Shown: positions 52,941 through 62,534, counted from the stretch's first letter. The stretch is 64,000 bases of DNA from Variovorax sp. ZS18.2.2 (GCF_024701975.1 NZ_JANLNM010000002.1:310001-374000); one strand, 5' to 3'. Program-made: numbers and translations. Notes: generated by a model from the letters alone, not told the origin.

Positions 52941-55151
52941 ATGATGCCCTCCACCACACGCAGCAGCGCGACCGCGCGCGGACTTCTCCTGGTCCGGCGC
53001 TTCTCCCCCTGGCCTGTTGCCATCGCCGCGGCGGCAATGGCGGTTGCCTGCGTGGGCCCCGCGCCGGTTTCCGACAACAGCGGGGCGGCATCGACCTCCG
53101 GCGTCGTCACTGGCGGCTACCGCAATGCCAAGGTCTGCATCGACGCCAACGACAACGGCCGCTGCGACAGCGGCGAGGCCAGCGCCACCACCGACGCCAA
53201 CGGCGCCTTCAGGCTCGGTGGCCAGGGCGCGGTGGTGGCCGAGATCGGCCCCTCGAGCAGGCGCTTCGACCCCGCAACCAACACCGAAGTCGCCGTCGTC
53301 CAGCCGCTCGTTTTCCGTGCGCCTGCGGCAGCCAACGGCGTGGTCAGCGCCGTCAGCACCGAGCTGGTGGCGTTGATGGATGCCAACGGCGGCAACTTCG
53401 CCCAGGCACGCAGCGCGCTCGCCGCCCGCCTGGGCGTGAGCGAAAGCCAGGTGCTGGCCGACCACAACAAGATCGGCGACGCCAAGGCCCGGACCGCGCT
53501 GCAGACCGAGATCGACCAGTCGCTCGCGCGCATTGCCGAAGCCGTGGCCGAGGCCGGCACCGGCGGCGATGTGGTCGCCGCGCTGCGTAACCGCTTCGCG
53601 CTCGACCAGATCACCACCGTGGTCGTGATCTACGCCGAAAACCGCGGCTTCGACAATCTGTACGGTCTGTTCCCCGGTGCCAATGGCATTCCGGGCGTGA
53701 ACCCCGCGGCGAGCACCGCGGAGCCGCAGAAGGACTTCGACGGCGCCACGCTGCCGGTGCTGCCGCCGGTCTGGGGCGGTGTCGCCGCGGGCGGCCAGAC
53801 CGATGGCGTCGTCACGCAGGCGCAGACCGTGGGCCTGCCCAACAGGATGTTTCGCATCGACGACCGCGCGGGCTTCCCCGGCACCGGCGGCGTGCAGGTT
53901 CCGCAAACGGTCATCACGCGCGACCTCGTGCATCGCTTCTACAACAACCAGATGCAGATCAACGGCGGCAGGAACGACAAGTTCGCCGCCTACTCGGATG
54001 CCGGCGCCCTCAGCATGGGTTACTACGACGGCCAGAAGATGGCGCTGTGGCAAGTGGCCAAGGCGTACACCCTGGCCGACAACTTCTTCATGGGCGCATT
54101 CGGCGGCTCGTTCCTGAACCACCAGTACCTGGTGTGCGCGTGCGCGCCGCTCTACCCGAATGCCGATGCGGTCACCTCGCCCGCCAAGGGGTCGATCTCC
54201 GCCATCGACGTCGATGCCAACGGCAACTTCCTGCGCCTCACGCCCGCGAGCACCTCGCCCACTTCGGTGCTCAACGGCGCGCCGGTCTACCTGAACGACA
54301 ACACCCTCACGCCGAAGGACGCTGCTGGCAACTTCTACGCGGTCAACACCATGCAGCCGGCGTACCAGCCCAGCAACAACGCACCGGCCGCGAGCGATGG
54401 CAGCAAGCTCTTCGCCGACCCCACCAAGGCCACCACCCTGCCGCCGCAGACCCAGACCACCATAGGCGACCTGCTCACCGCCAAGGGCCTGAGCTGGGCC
54501 TGGTACGGCGGCGCATGGAAAGACACCACGGCCACCGCCACGGGCGACCGCAAGTTCCCGGCAGCCGTGCCCCCGGCCGCGCAGGCGCCGAACTTCCAGT
54601 TCCACCACCAGCCCTTCAACTACTACGCCGCATTCGACCCCGCGGCCCACCCCGACGCGCGCGCCGCCCACCTGAAGGACTTCGACGCCGATTTCCTCAA
54701 GGACATGGCCGCCGGCACCCTGCCCGCGGTGAGCTTCTACAAGCCGCAGGGCAACCTGAACCAGCACGCCGGCTATGCCAGCGTGAGCGACGGCGACGCG
54801 CACATTGCCGACCTGCTCGCCAAGCTGCAGAAGAGCCCGCAGTGGAAGCACATGCTCGTGGTCGTCACCTACGACGAAAACGGCGGCTTCTACGACCACG
54901 CCACCGTGCCCAGGGCCGACCGCTGGGGCCCGGGCACGCGCATTCCCGCGCTCATCGTCTCGCCGTTCGCGAAGAAGGGCTTCGTCGACAAGACCCCCTA
55001 CGACACCGGCTCGACGCTGCGCTTCATCACGCACCGCTGGTCGCTGACGCCGCTGCAGGGCTTGAACGAACGCGATGCCGCGCTCGTGAAGAACGGCTTC
55101 CGTCCGATGGGCGACCTGACCGGCGCGCTGGACTTCAAGGGCCAGTCCTGA
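52941..55151 (+). CDS. AcpA-like phosphoesterase with extra N-terminal domain
   Basis: 736-residue exported enzyme of the alkaline-phosphatase-like acid phosphatase/phospholipase C superfamily. A signal or lipoprotein signal (IAAAAMAVACVGP) precedes an N-terminal module of about 180 residues. That module contains a calcium-loop-like CIDANDNGRCDSGEASATTD and GAFRLGG, as in Ca-binding/carboxypeptidase-regulatory domains. The catalytic domain begins TTVVVIYAENRGFDNLYGLF, with metal and nucleophile residues in ENRGFDN and later VVTYDENGGFYDHATVPR. The substrate may be a phosphomonoester or phospholipid. Start 52941 is the first of two adjacent ATGs, without a strong ribosome site. A terminator follows the stop. 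Confidence 0.86.
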   Translation: MMPSTTRSSATARGLLLVRRFSPWPVAIAAAAMAVACVGPAPVSDNSGAASTSGVVTGGYRNAKVCIDANDNGRCDSGEASATTDANGAFRLGGQGAVVAEIGPSSRRFDPATNTEVAVVQPLVFRAPAAANGVVSAVSTELVALMDANGGNFAQARSALAARLGVSESQVLADHNKIGDAKARTALQTEIDQSLARIAEAVAEAGTGGDVVAALRNRFALDQITTVVVIYAENRGFDNLYGLFPGANGIPGVNPAASTAEPQKDFDGATLPVLPPVWGGVAAGGQTDGVVTQAQTVGLPNRMFRIDDRAGFPGTGGVQVPQTVITRDLVHRFYNNQMQINGGRNDKFAAYSDAGALSMGYYDGQKMALWQVAKAYTLADNFFMGAFGGSFLNHQYLVCACAPLYPNADAVTSPAKGSISAIDVDANGNFLRLTPASTSPTSVLNGAPVYLNDNTLTPKDAAGNFYAVNTMQPAYQPSNNAPAASDGSKLFADPTKATTLPPQTQTTIGDLLTAKGLSWAWYGGAWKDTTATATGDRKFPAAVPPAAQAPNFQFHHQPFNYYAAFDPAAHPDARAAHLKDFDADFLKDMAAGTLPAVSFYKPQGNLNQHAGYASVSDGDAHIADLLAKLQKSPQWKHMLVVVTYDENGGFYDHATVPRADRWGPGTRIPALIVSPFAKKGFVDKTPYDTGSTLRFITHRWSLTPLQGLNERDAALVKNGFRPMGDLTGALDFKGQS

Positions 55152-55171
55152 AGACCGCTTGAACGAAAGTG

Positions 55172-55209
55172 AAAAGGGGAGGCGGGCTTTGTGCCTGCCT
55201 CCCCTTTTT
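55172..55209. terminator. Bidirectional terminator between the AcpA-like and LysR genes
   Basis: Stem AAAAGGGGAGGCGGGC / GCCTGCCTCCCCTTTT (one G-T pair) with loop TTTGT. A-tract on one side and T-tract on the other serve the two convergent genes. Confidence 0.9.
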
Positions 55210-55223
55210 CTTGTTGTCGTTGT

Positions 55224-56105
55224 TCAGCGTTTCGCTGCGGGCTTCTGCGGCGCCAGCACCTTGCACAGCGCGGCGATCTTGGCCTGCGGCGCGTCCTTCC
55301 GCCAGATCAGCCGCGTGTGCGCGTACCGGAACTTCGGGCTCAACCGATGCACTGCAAGCCTCGCGCGCTCCGAGTACGTATCGAGCACGCTCGCAGGCAC
55401 CAGCGCCACGCCCATGCCGATGGCCACGCACCCGAGGATCGCGTGGTACGACCCCACCTCCACCATGCGCTGCTGCGGCGACACATGCGCGCGCGCAAAC
55501 CAGTCTTCGAAACGCTTGCGGTGAGGGCATCCCGGGTGAAACACCAGCAGCGACTTCGCATCGTGCACGTCCTTCGGCGATGCGATCGGCGCGTGCTTCG
55601 CCTCTGAGATCAGCACCATCTCTTCTTCATACACAGCGACCGATGCGAGCCGCTTGTCCGACACCGCAATGGCCACGAGCGCCGCGTCCAGTTCGCCGCC
55701 GAGCACCTGCCGCGTGTGCTCCGTCGGGTCGCCGATGTAGAGCTCCAGCGCCACATCGGGATGCGCGTCGTGGAACCTGCCCAGCGGCTGCGGCAGCCGC
55801 ACGGCCGCCGTGCTCTCCATCGCGCCGAGGCGCAGCGTGCCCGAGGGCTGGTCGAGCTTGACGGCTTCGCCCGCTTCCTTGGCCAGGTCGAGCAGCCGGT
55901 CGGCGTACTGCAGCAGCACGCGACCGGCCGGTGCCAGCTGCAGCCGCCGGCCCTCGCGGATGAAGAGTGGCGCCGCGAGCTTTTCTTCCAGCGCCTGGAT
56001 GCGCGCCGTGACGCTCGACTGCGCCCGGTGCAGCGACTCGGCCGCGCGAAGGATGCCGCCCGTTTGCACCACCGTACGGAAAATCTGGAGATCGGAGAGT
56101 TCCAT
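55224..56105 (-). CDS. LysR-family transcriptional regulator
   Basis: 293-residue regulator with an N-terminal winged helix (LQIFRTVVQTGGILRAAESL, then AQSSVTARIQALEEKL) and a C-terminal periplasmic-binding-protein-like effector domain (about residues 90-290). It is divergent from a beta-hydroxyacid dehydrogenase gene and probably controls it. The spacer contains an inverted repeat. Confidence 0.93.
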   Translation of the reverse strand: MELSDLQIFRTVVQTGGILRAAESLHRAQSSVTARIQALEEKLAAPLFIREGRRLQLAPAGRVLLQYADRLLDLAKEAGEAVKLDQPSGTLRLGAMESTAAVRLPQPLGRFHDAHPDVALELYIGDPTEHTRQVLGGELDAALVAIAVSDKRLASVAVYEEEMVLISEAKHAPIASPKDVHDAKSLLVFHPGCPHRKRFEDWFARAHVSPQQRMVEVGSYHAILGCVAIGMGVALVPASVLDTYSERARLAVHRLSPKFRYAHTRLIWRKDAPQAKIAALCKVLAPQKPAAKR

Positions 56106-56132
56106 TTTTTCAAATCACCTAAATCGATATAA

Positions 56133-56152
56133 CCGAATGATTCGTTCGGAAT
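56133..56152. promoter_or_regulatory. Inverted repeat in the LysR-dehydrogenase spacer
   Basis: CCGAA (56133-56137) and TTCGG (56145-56149) form an inverted repeat; overlapping it, ATTC/GAAT (56140-56152) is another. The dyad lies 28 bases from the LysR start, the usual place of a LysR autoregulatory box. Confidence 0.45.
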
Positions 56153-56214
56153 AATTCATTTTATGAGAACGGTCTATCCGCCTAGATTCGATCTTTCCTG
56201 AAAGAAAGCTGTTG

Positions 56215-57108
56215 ATGATGAAACTGGGCGTGATCGGAATCGGCGTGATGGGCGACCCCATTGCGCGCAATCTCAAGAAGGCGGGCTTCGACGTCACGGT
56301 CTACAGCCGCCGCCCCGAAAGCTGCGCACCGCTGCGCGAGGCCGGCATTGCCGTGGGGCAGGGCGTGGCCGATGTCATCGCGGCCAGCGACGCCACCATC
56401 CTCATGCTCCCGGGCCACAAGGAGATCGATGCGGTGCTTCAGCGCGCGGCCGATGGCCGCATCGGCGTGCCCGTCGAAGGCAAGACCCTCGTGCTCATGG
56501 CCACCGTCGCGCCCGCGTACTCGCTCGCGCTCGAGCGCGCCGTGCTCGCTGCGGGCGGGCGCTATGTGGAGTCGCCCGTCTCGGGCTCCAAGACGCCCGC
56601 GCAGACCGGCCAGCTCGTCGTGCTGGCCGCCGCCGCCGACCCTGCGCAGCTCGACGCGCTGCAACCCGCCTTCGACGCCATCGGCAAGCGCACCGTGCGC
56701 TGCGGTGCCGTGCCCGGCGCGATGCGCATGAAGCTCGCGAACAACCTGCTGCTCATCGCGAGCTTCGAGGCCATCACCGAGGCGGTGCACTTCGCGGGCT
56801 CGGTCGGGCTCGACGTTCAGCAGTTCCTGGAGATGGCCCAGGCCGGCCCGCTCGCCAACGACGTGCTGCGCATGAAGGCACCCAAGCTGCTGGCCGACGA
56901 CTTCGAGCGCCAGGCCGCGATCAGCCAAGCGTTCAAGGACATCGGCTTTGTGTGCGACGAGGCCGAGGCGCGTGGCCTCTGGCTGCCGGCTGCGCGCACC
57001 AATCGCACCGTGTTCGGCGAAGCGATGCGGCGCGGGCAGGGGGATGAGGATGTGATTGGGGTTATCAAGGTGCTGCGCGACGGGATGCCGTCGGCGATCG
57101 ACGCGTAG
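56215..57108 (+). CDS. Beta-hydroxyacid dehydrogenase (NAD(P)-dependent, GarR/HIBADH family)
   Basis: 297-residue oxidoreductase of the 3-hydroxyisobutyrate dehydrogenase family. The Rossmann motif is LGVIGIGVMGDPIARNL. The substrate-binding block ESPVSGSKTPAQTGQLVVLA (near residue 120) and the catalytic-lysine helix MKLANNLLLI are present. Three in-frame start codons lie at 56212 (TTG), 56215 and 56218; 56215 is taken. It probably oxidises a small hydroxy acid such as tartronate semialdehyde or 3-hydroxyisobutyrate, not distinguishable here. It is under the likely control of the divergent LysR protein. Confidence 0.9.
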   Translation: MMKLGVIGIGVMGDPIARNLKKAGFDVTVYSRRPESCAPLREAGIAVGQGVADVIAASDATILMLPGHKEIDAVLQRAADGRIGVPVEGKTLVLMATVAPAYSLALERAVLAAGGRYVESPVSGSKTPAQTGQLVVLAAAADPAQLDALQPAFDAIGKRTVRCGAVPGAMRMKLANNLLLIASFEAITEAVHFAGSVGLDVQQFLEMAQAGPLANDVLRMKAPKLLADDFERQAAISQAFKDIGFVCDEAEARGLWLPAARTNRTVFGEAMRRGQGDEDVIGVIKVLRDGMPSAIDA

Positions 57109-57267
57109 CGCCGCCGCGTTTGTCGCTTGCATCGCGGCGGGTATCGATGGCCTCGTGCGATCGATGCGAATGTGAGGCGCAAAAAGGCGATGGCCAAGGC
57201 ATGCGAACAACCTGACCGTCCAAGTCGGCCTGTTCGTTTCACGCCATCGGTTAGATTGCGGGACACC

Positions 57268-57801
57268 ATGAACCCACCCCGGAAGGCGACCGTGACCAAA
57301 GCGCAGGCCGTGCCCATGCCCAGCAACAGCGCGCTTGCGCCGCTTTACGCGGGCGCGGACCTCCTGGACGCCTTTGCAATTCGATTGCCGGCGCACGCCA
57401 GCGATGACCTGGAGGTGCTGGCACGCGCCGCGTTGGAGCGGCAGGCGTGGTGGATTCGTGCGCTCACGCGGGTCCGCGATGTGGTGATGGCGACCGTCGG
57501 CGTCAAGTCGTCGCGCGCCGTCGGTCTTGCCGCCGCGGCGCGTGGGCCGGTGATCGGCTTCTTCCCGGTGCTGTCAAAGAGCGCGACGGAGTTGGTCGTG
57601 GGCGAGGACGACCGGCATCTCGACTTCCGCGTCACCTTCCAATTTCGCGCCGACGCGGCAAATGGACGAGAGCTGGTCGCGGGGACGGTGGTGCATTGCC
57701 ACAACCGACTGGGGCGCATCTATCTTGCGACGATTGCACCGTTTCATCGCGTGATCGTGCGGGCGAGCCTGGAGCGGGCGGTGAGAGCAATGAATGTCTG
57801 A
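57268..57801 (+). CDS. DUF2867-family protein
   Basis: 177-residue protein of the DUF2867 type: an N-terminal [20 protein letters not shown], and ITR-like core [23 protein letters not shown] followed by [28 protein letters not shown]. The family has no assigned biochemical function. The start at 57268 is chosen because it follows a plausible leader and gives the domain start; upstream in-frame sequence is non-coding in character. Its 3' end overlaps the lipocalin-like gene by 8 bases, so the two are coupled. Confidence 0.78.
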   Translation: MNPPRKATVTKAQAVPMPSNSALAPLYAGADLLDAFAIRLPAHASDDLEVLARAALERQAWWIRALTRVRDVVMATVGVKSSRAVGLAAAARGPVIGFFPVLSKSATELVVGEDDRHLDFRVTFQFRADAANGRELVAGTVVHCHNRLGRIYLATIAPFHRVIVRASLERAVRAMNV

Positions 57802-58219
57802 GCGCGATACCAGGCTCCACGGTTGCTGGCGGCTGGTTTCTTTCCATACCGAGCTTCAGGATTCGAAGGAGCGCACCCAACCGTGGGGCGCCGACCCCAC
57901 CGGGCACCTCATCTTCGACGCCGACGGGCGAATGATGGTCTTGGTCACCGCAAAGGCGCGGGAACCAGGCAATACCGATGCGCAACAGGTGGCACTTTTC
58001 CGCACGATGATGGCCTATACGGGACGGTATCGGATCGATGGGAGCAGGTTCATTGCAACGATCGACTCATCCTGGAATGAAGCCTGGAACGGCACCGAGC
58101 AGGAACGATTCTTCAAGCTCGACGGAAACACGCTCGAAGTCAGCACGGCCTGGATGCCGAATCCGTTGGTACCGGGAAATCCCATCGGACGGGGGACTCT
58201 GAGTTTCAGGCGCGCGTAG
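57794..58219 (+). CDS. Lipocalin-like domain protein
   Basis: 141-residue protein with the lipocalin-like pattern: [15 protein letters not shown] at the first strand, [16 protein letters not shown], and a C-terminal [25 protein letters not shown]. It has no signal peptide, so it is cytoplasmic, unlike true exported lipocalins. It probably binds a small hydrophobic or other ligand. It overlaps the DUF2867 gene and probably shares its transcript. Confidence 0.8.
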   Translation: MSERDTRLHGCWRLVSFHTELQDSKERTQPWGADPTGHLIFDADGRMMVLVTAKAREPGNTDAQQVALFRTMMAYTGRYRIDGSRFIATIDSSWNEAWNGTEQERFFKLDGNTLEVSTAWMPNPLVPGNPIGRGTLSFRRA

Positions 58220-58289
58220 TTTCGCTGCGTTGTCGGCCGCCCCGACGCCTCGCCGTTTCAGGGCTCGGTGCGCCGGCGGCCGTTCCTCT

Positions 58290-59261
58290 TCAGTCCCGCC
58301 ACCCGTGATAAGTGCCGATGTTCGATTTCGTGATCAGCTTTGGCGCAATCAGCAGCCGCGGCGAAGCCGGCACCTTGCCCGCCTGAAGGGACACAGCCTC
58401 CACCACGGCCTGCCCCGCCATGCGGTCCGGAAACTGCGCCGCGGACGCCTCGATCAACGATGCCGGATCGCGCAGCCGCTCCTCGATGGCCGGCGCGCCG
58501 TCCACCGATCCGATGACGATGCCGGGGCGCCTGGCCTGGCGGATGGATTGCTCGGCGCCGATGGCGGTCGGGTCGTTGATGGCAAACAACGCATCCAGCT
58601 TCGGGTACTTCAGCAGCAGCTCCGTCATGCGCTCGGCCCCGCCTTCCTTGCTGGCCTTGCCGTCCGGCATGTCCGGCACCAGCAGCACCATCGGAAAGCG
58701 CGAGAGCGCGGCCTTGCAGCCCTGCACGCGGTCGGAGATGGCCGAGACCTGCGGGCCATCGATGATCGCGACGGTGCCCTTGCCGCCGATCCGCTCGGCG
58801 AGGAACTGGCAGACCTGTCTCCCGGCCTCCACGTTGTCGGTCGCGATGGTGAGATCGGCGCCGTCGACGGGCGCATCCATCGCGATCAGGCGCACGCCGC
58901 CGCCGCGCTTGGCGGACTTCACCGCCGCAACCACCAGCGGCGATGCCATGGGGGTGAGAAGAATGACGTCGGGCTTGCGCGCCGCGGCCTCGGCGATCTG
59001 CGTGGCCTGGCGCTGGGCGTCGAAGCCGCTGAAGGCGAGGTTGACCTTGGCTTGCTGGTTGGTCACAAGCCCGGCGTACTCGTTGGCGCTGCGACCGATC
59101 TTTGCGAAGAACGGGTTGTCCTTGTCGGTGACGACGACCTCGATCGCGCGAAGCCCGCCGGCATGCGCGGCTGCTCCGAAGAAGAAGCAGAAGCAGAGGC
59201 AAAGCGCCGGCAGCGCCGTCCGGTGCCGGATGCGCGGGGCAAGCGCAGGAGGGAATCTCAT
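58290..59261 (-). CDS. Periplasmic sugar-binding protein, RbsB type
   Basis: 323-residue type I periplasmic binding protein (Peripla_BP_4). A signal peptide (about 1-32, FCFFFGAAAHA) precedes the two-lobe fold with VVVTDKDNPFFAKIGRSANE and DVILLTPMASPLVVAAV. It also shows FAINDPTAIGAEQSI, the hallmark of ribose-type binding proteins. No sugar permease or ATPase gene is near. Its ATG overlaps the AraC stop (ATGA), so regulator and receptor are made together, which suggests ligand sensing rather than simple transport. Confidence 0.87.
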   Translation of the reverse strand: MRFPPALAPRIRHRTALPALCLCFCFFFGAAAHAGGLRAIEVVVTDKDNPFFAKIGRSANEYAGLVTNQQAKVNLAFSGFDAQRQATQIAEAAARKPDVILLTPMASPLVVAAVKSAKRGGGVRLIAMDAPVDGADLTIATDNVEAGRQVCQFLAERIGGKGTVAIIDGPQVSAISDRVQGCKAALSRFPMVLLVPDMPDGKASKEGGAERMTELLLKYPKLDALFAINDPTAIGAEQSIRQARRPGIVIGSVDGAPAIEERLRDPASLIEASAAQFPDRMAGQAVVEAVSLQAGKVPASPRLLIAPKLITKSNIGTYHGWRD

Positions 59262-60286
59262 TGCGGCTCTCGTTGCGAACGGTGCAGGCCATTGCTCGCT
59301 GCCGCGCCCGCGCCACCGCTGGCCCTGTATTCCCCCGGCGGCATCCCCCGGATCGCGCGAAAGTGCCGGTTGAAGTTCGAGATGTTGTTGAACCCCACCT
59401 CATAGCAGATGCTGCCGACGTGCTTGCGCGTATTCAGCAGCAGTTGGCAGGCCTTGGCCACGCGCAGCGAAATCACGCACTCGGTGAAGGTGCTGCCGGT
59501 GACCTGGCGAAAGTAGCGCGAGAAGGCGCTGATGGTCGGTATGCCGGCCACCTCGCTCACGCGCGACAGCGAGAGCTCCTGCATGTAGTTCGCGTTGATG
59601 AAGTCGAGCACGCGATAGATCTGCTGCGTGCGCTCGTTCAACGACGCGGAATCGGCGTGCCTGCGGTGCTGCGTGGTGAGCCTGCGGCAAGCCTGCCAGC
59701 GGGAGAGCTCATGCAGCAGCGCCGCGAACTCGGCGAAGCGCTGGAGTCCCCGCAGGTTCCGCACGCGGTGAAAGCGTTCGACCACGGCCTCGTCGAGGCC
59801 GAAGAACTCGATGCCCTGGTGCGCCCGGTCGAGCATCGCCTCGGCCTCGCGCAGTTCCGGAAACAGCGCCATGCCTTTGCGAAAGGGCTCGTCGGCAAAG
59901 CGCAGCGTGAAGCTGCGGGCCTTGTTGCCGCCGTTGTCGTCGTCGCCCGGCAGGCCCACGTAGGCCAGGTTGTGCGGCAGGCGAGGGCCGATGAGCACGA
60001 GGCTGCCGGCCGCGAGCCGGTGGATTTCTCCGCCCACGTAGGCGCAGCGATGCGGCGCGGCGAGCAGATGCAGTTCGTAGCCGTGGTGGTAGTGGCAGCG
60101 CCCGGCCTGCCACGCCACGCCGTGGGCGAGGCTGCTCACCGAGGCGTCCAGGTCGATGAAGCCGAGCGGCGGCGCCGTCTCCGGCCCCGCCAGCGGGTCG
60201 AAGGTCTGCAACAACATCGGGAGCCGTTGGGTGCCCGCCGGCACGGGGTCGGGCAGTCGGGGGGAGGGGCCGCGCAAGGTGGTCAT
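59258..60286 (-). CDS. AraC-family transcriptional regulator
   Basis: 342-residue regulator with an N-terminal cupin-like ligand domain (about residues 50-150) and C-terminal twin helix-turn-helix. The first is LSRVSEVAGIPTISAFSRYF and the second CYEVGFNNISNFNRHFRAIR; the PPGEYRASG tail is typical. It sits between the epimerase-like gene (12 bases away) and a sugar-binding protein gene, so it probably responds to a sugar. Confidence 0.92.
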   Translation of the reverse strand: MTTLRGPSPRLPDPVPAGTQRLPMLLQTFDPLAGPETAPPLGFIDLDASVSSLAHGVAWQAGRCHYHHGYELHLLAAPHRCAYVGGEIHRLAAGSLVLIGPRLPHNLAYVGLPGDDDNGGNKARSFTLRFADEPFRKGMALFPELREAEAMLDRAHQGIEFFGLDEAVVERFHRVRNLRGLQRFAEFAALLHELSRWQACRRLTTQHRRHADSASLNERTQQIYRVLDFINANYMQELSLSRVSEVAGIPTISAFSRYFRQVTGSTFTECVISLRVAKACQLLLNTRKHVGSICYEVGFNNISNFNRHFRAIRGMPPGEYRASGGAGAAASNGLHRSQREPQ

Positions 60287-60298
60287 ATCTCAAGTGAC

Positions 60299-61522
60299 TC
60301 AGGAGGCCGGCTTGATCGTTTCCGGATTCATCGTCGTGCCGCGCCCGGAGCGGATGGCTTCGATGGCGGTGCCCGCCCGTGCCACGTCGGCGGTGTTGTC
60401 CAGCAGCGAGAAGTCCAGGCTGATGCGGCGCGTTTCGCCGGGCGCCAGCGTGGGCACGCGGCCGCCGGCCCGCTCCAGGCTGCGGTTGGCCGCGTACCCG
60501 GTCGCGGGCTCCAGGCCGGTCACGTAGGCATCTTCGGCGGCGCCGGTGTTCTTCCAGAGGTTGAGGTAGGGCAGCTCGTCCACCGAATAGCCCATGGTCA
60601 TGGCCTTGTCGCCCGCCCGGTTGCGCAGCATCACCAGCGTGCGGTGGCGTTCGTCGCTCCACATCTGCACGCCGTACACCTGCTCCTTGAAGCCGGGGGC
60701 CGGCGCGCGGTAGGTGGCGTATTCGTCCATCGCCTTGGCGGCCTCTCCGTCGATGGGGCGCAGTTCCTTCACGGGTGCGACGAAGCGCGCGCCCTCTTCG
60801 AGCAACGGCGCGCCGTAGTTGCCGTGGTAGATGATCTGGAACTCCTGGGGCAGGGCGCCGGCATTGCGGATCTCGTCGGTGATGGTGAAGCGGTTCGTGC
60901 CCACCACGGTCGAGACCTCGGTCCACAGTTCCAGTGCGGCGCCGAACATGGATTTCTCGTCGACCTGGCCGCGGATGCGCAGGGTGGTCTGTGCACCGCG
61001 TTCGACGATCACTTCCACCTCGGAGGCCGGGATGTTGCCGATGCGGCCGTGCAGGGTGAGCATGCGGCCGTTGTCCATGCCCGGGTGCCCGGCCCATTCG
61101 ATGCCGGCGCGCACCATCCATTCGTTGAAGCCGTCGAGCCATCCGAGGCCGCCGCGGCTCTCGAGGTTCATGTAGGCCGGGTTCACCGTTTCCTGCACGG
61201 GCGATTGCCAGCCGAGCTTCACGTCGCCGCGCTCGACACTGCGCACGCTCATGCCGCGCGTGGGCACGACCACGATCTTCAGCGCGCCGCTGCGCAGCTC
61301 GACGACGTCGACGCCTTCCTGCTTGCCGCCGTGCAGCGCGTACTTGCGGATCGACCAGTCGGCTGGGTCGTGCAGCTTGCGGCTGTCGAGCGACCATGCG
61401 GGCAGGTTCCTGTTTTCTGCGACGCTCGACAGCACGTAGCGGGTGGTCGTTGCAGATTGAGCGCTCGCCATGCCGCAGCAGAGCGCGGCGGCGGTGGCAA
61501 TGGCCATGACGATCTTCTTCAT
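60299..61522 (-). CDS. Exported aldose epimerase-like protein (DUF4432 family)
   Basis: 407-residue protein of the aldose 1-epimerase-like superfamily, DUF4432 type, with a signal peptide (MKKIVMAIATAAALCCGMASAQS), so periplasmic. Core blocks are VVPTRGMSVRSVERGD, LTLHGRIGNIPASEVEV, and FQIIYHGNYGAPLLEEG. Beta-sandwich mutarotase-like proteins bind sugars. Catalytic residues are not certain, so a carbohydrate-binding role is as likely as catalysis. The start at 61522 has AGGAGA 8 bases upstream; the frame to 61606 is too long. The genes downstream on the strand are AraC and a sugar-binding protein. Confidence 0.8.
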   Translation of the reverse strand: MKKIVMAIATAAALCCGMASAQSATTTRYVLSSVAENRNLPAWSLDSRKLHDPADWSIRKYALHGGKQEGVDVVELRSGALKIVVVPTRGMSVRSVERGDVKLGWQSPVQETVNPAYMNLESRGGLGWLDGFNEWMVRAGIEWAGHPGMDNGRMLTLHGRIGNIPASEVEVIVERGAQTTLRIRGQVDEKSMFGAALELWTEVSTVVGTNRFTITDEIRNAGALPQEFQIIYHGNYGAPLLEEGARFVAPVKELRPIDGEAAKAMDEYATYRAPAPGFKEQVYGVQMWSDERHRTLVMLRNRAGDKAMTMGYSVDELPYLNLWKNTGAAEDAYVTGLEPATGYAANRSLERAGGRVPTLAPGETRRISLDFSLLDNTADVARAGTAIEAIRSGRGTTMNPETIKPAS

Positions 61523-61753
61523 GCAGCTTGTCTCCTTCGGTTTTTTCTTTGGGGTTTCGCTTTCGGAAAAAGCGAAGGAGGATGCTGGTGGCACCGGGTT
61601 GCACACCGATTAACTGGTTTTGCCGCCGCTGCAACAAATGAAACGCGGGAGAGGCTCCGGTCGCATAATTTCAATTGTTAACAGGGCGCCTTGTGCGTTC
61701 ATCGCGCATTCACGCCGGGTTGCTGTACTCAAGAAAACAGGAGGTAGGAGACC

Positions 61754-62527
61754 TTGGACCGAGAACAACACCGCCAGGAGGCACTTGCACTGGGTGCCGT
61801 CGCCAGGCATGAAATCCTCGTCGTCGACGACGACGAGGCGCTGTGCGAGGTGCTGGTCGAAGTCCTGGAGGTGGCGGGGTTCGCCGCGCGTGCCGTTCCC
61901 GACGGGCGGGGCATGCTGTCCGCGCTGGCACATGGCGCGTACTCGCTCGTGCTGATCGACCTGCGCCTGCGGCAGGAAGACGGCATGGAACTGGCGCGCG
62001 CGCTGCGCCAGCGCTCGCGCATTCCCATCATCATGCTGACCGGCAAGGGCAACGACACCGACCGCGTGCTGGGCCTGGAGACGGCGGTCGACGACTTCGT
62101 GATGAAGCCCTTCGACAACCGCGAGCTGGTCGCCCGCATCCGGGCCTTGCTGCGCCGCAGTTCCGAGACCGGCAACGCGCGCTCGCTGCGAATGGACCCG
62201 GTGAGCCACGAGCGCTACCGGTTCGCCAACTGGATCTGCAACCTCACCGCCCGCAAGCTCACCCACGTCGACGGCACCGAGTGCGAGCTGACCTATGGGG
62301 AGTTCGCGCTGCTCGAAGTGCTGCTGTCGTCGCCGAACCGGGTCTTCTCGCGCGAGCAGCTGATGTCCAAGACCCGCCGCAGCGAGGCGGATTCGATCGA
62401 CCGCACGATCGATGTGCTGATCCTCAGGCTGCGCCGAAAGATCGAGGTGAACCCCACCAAGCCGGAGATCATCCGCACGGAGCGCGGCTCCGGCTACCGT
62501 CTGGCCGCCGAAGTGGTGCGTTGCTAG
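61754..62527 (+). CDS. OmpR-family response regulator (TTG start)
   Basis: 257-residue regulator: receiver domain with ILVVDDDEALCEVL and acceptor D69 (SLVLIDLRLRQEDG), then a winged-helix DNA-binding domain (about 150-255; VFSREQLMSKTRRSEADSIDRT is part). No ATG precedes the receiver in frame, so TTG 61754 is used, with GGAG a few bases upstream. It is immediately followed by its likely kinase partner, 7 bases downstream. Confidence 0.9.
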   Translation: MDREQHRQEALALGAVARHEILVVDDDEALCEVLVEVLEVAGFAARAVPDGRGMLSALAHGAYSLVLIDLRLRQEDGMELARALRQRSRIPIIMLTGKGNDTDRVLGLETAVDDFVMKPFDNRELVARIRALLRRSSETGNARSLRMDPVSHERYRFANWICNLTARKLTHVDGTECELTYGEFALLEVLLSSPNRVFSREQLMSKTRRSEADSIDRTIDVLILRLRRKIEVNPTKPEIIRTERGSGYRLAAEVVRC

Positions 62528-62534
62528 GTCAAGC

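Noticed and set aside
57111..57140. CCGCCGCG/CGCGGCGG hairpin after the dehydrogenase gene as a terminator
   Set aside because: Loop of 14 bases and no T-tract; it may be chance in GC-rich sequence.
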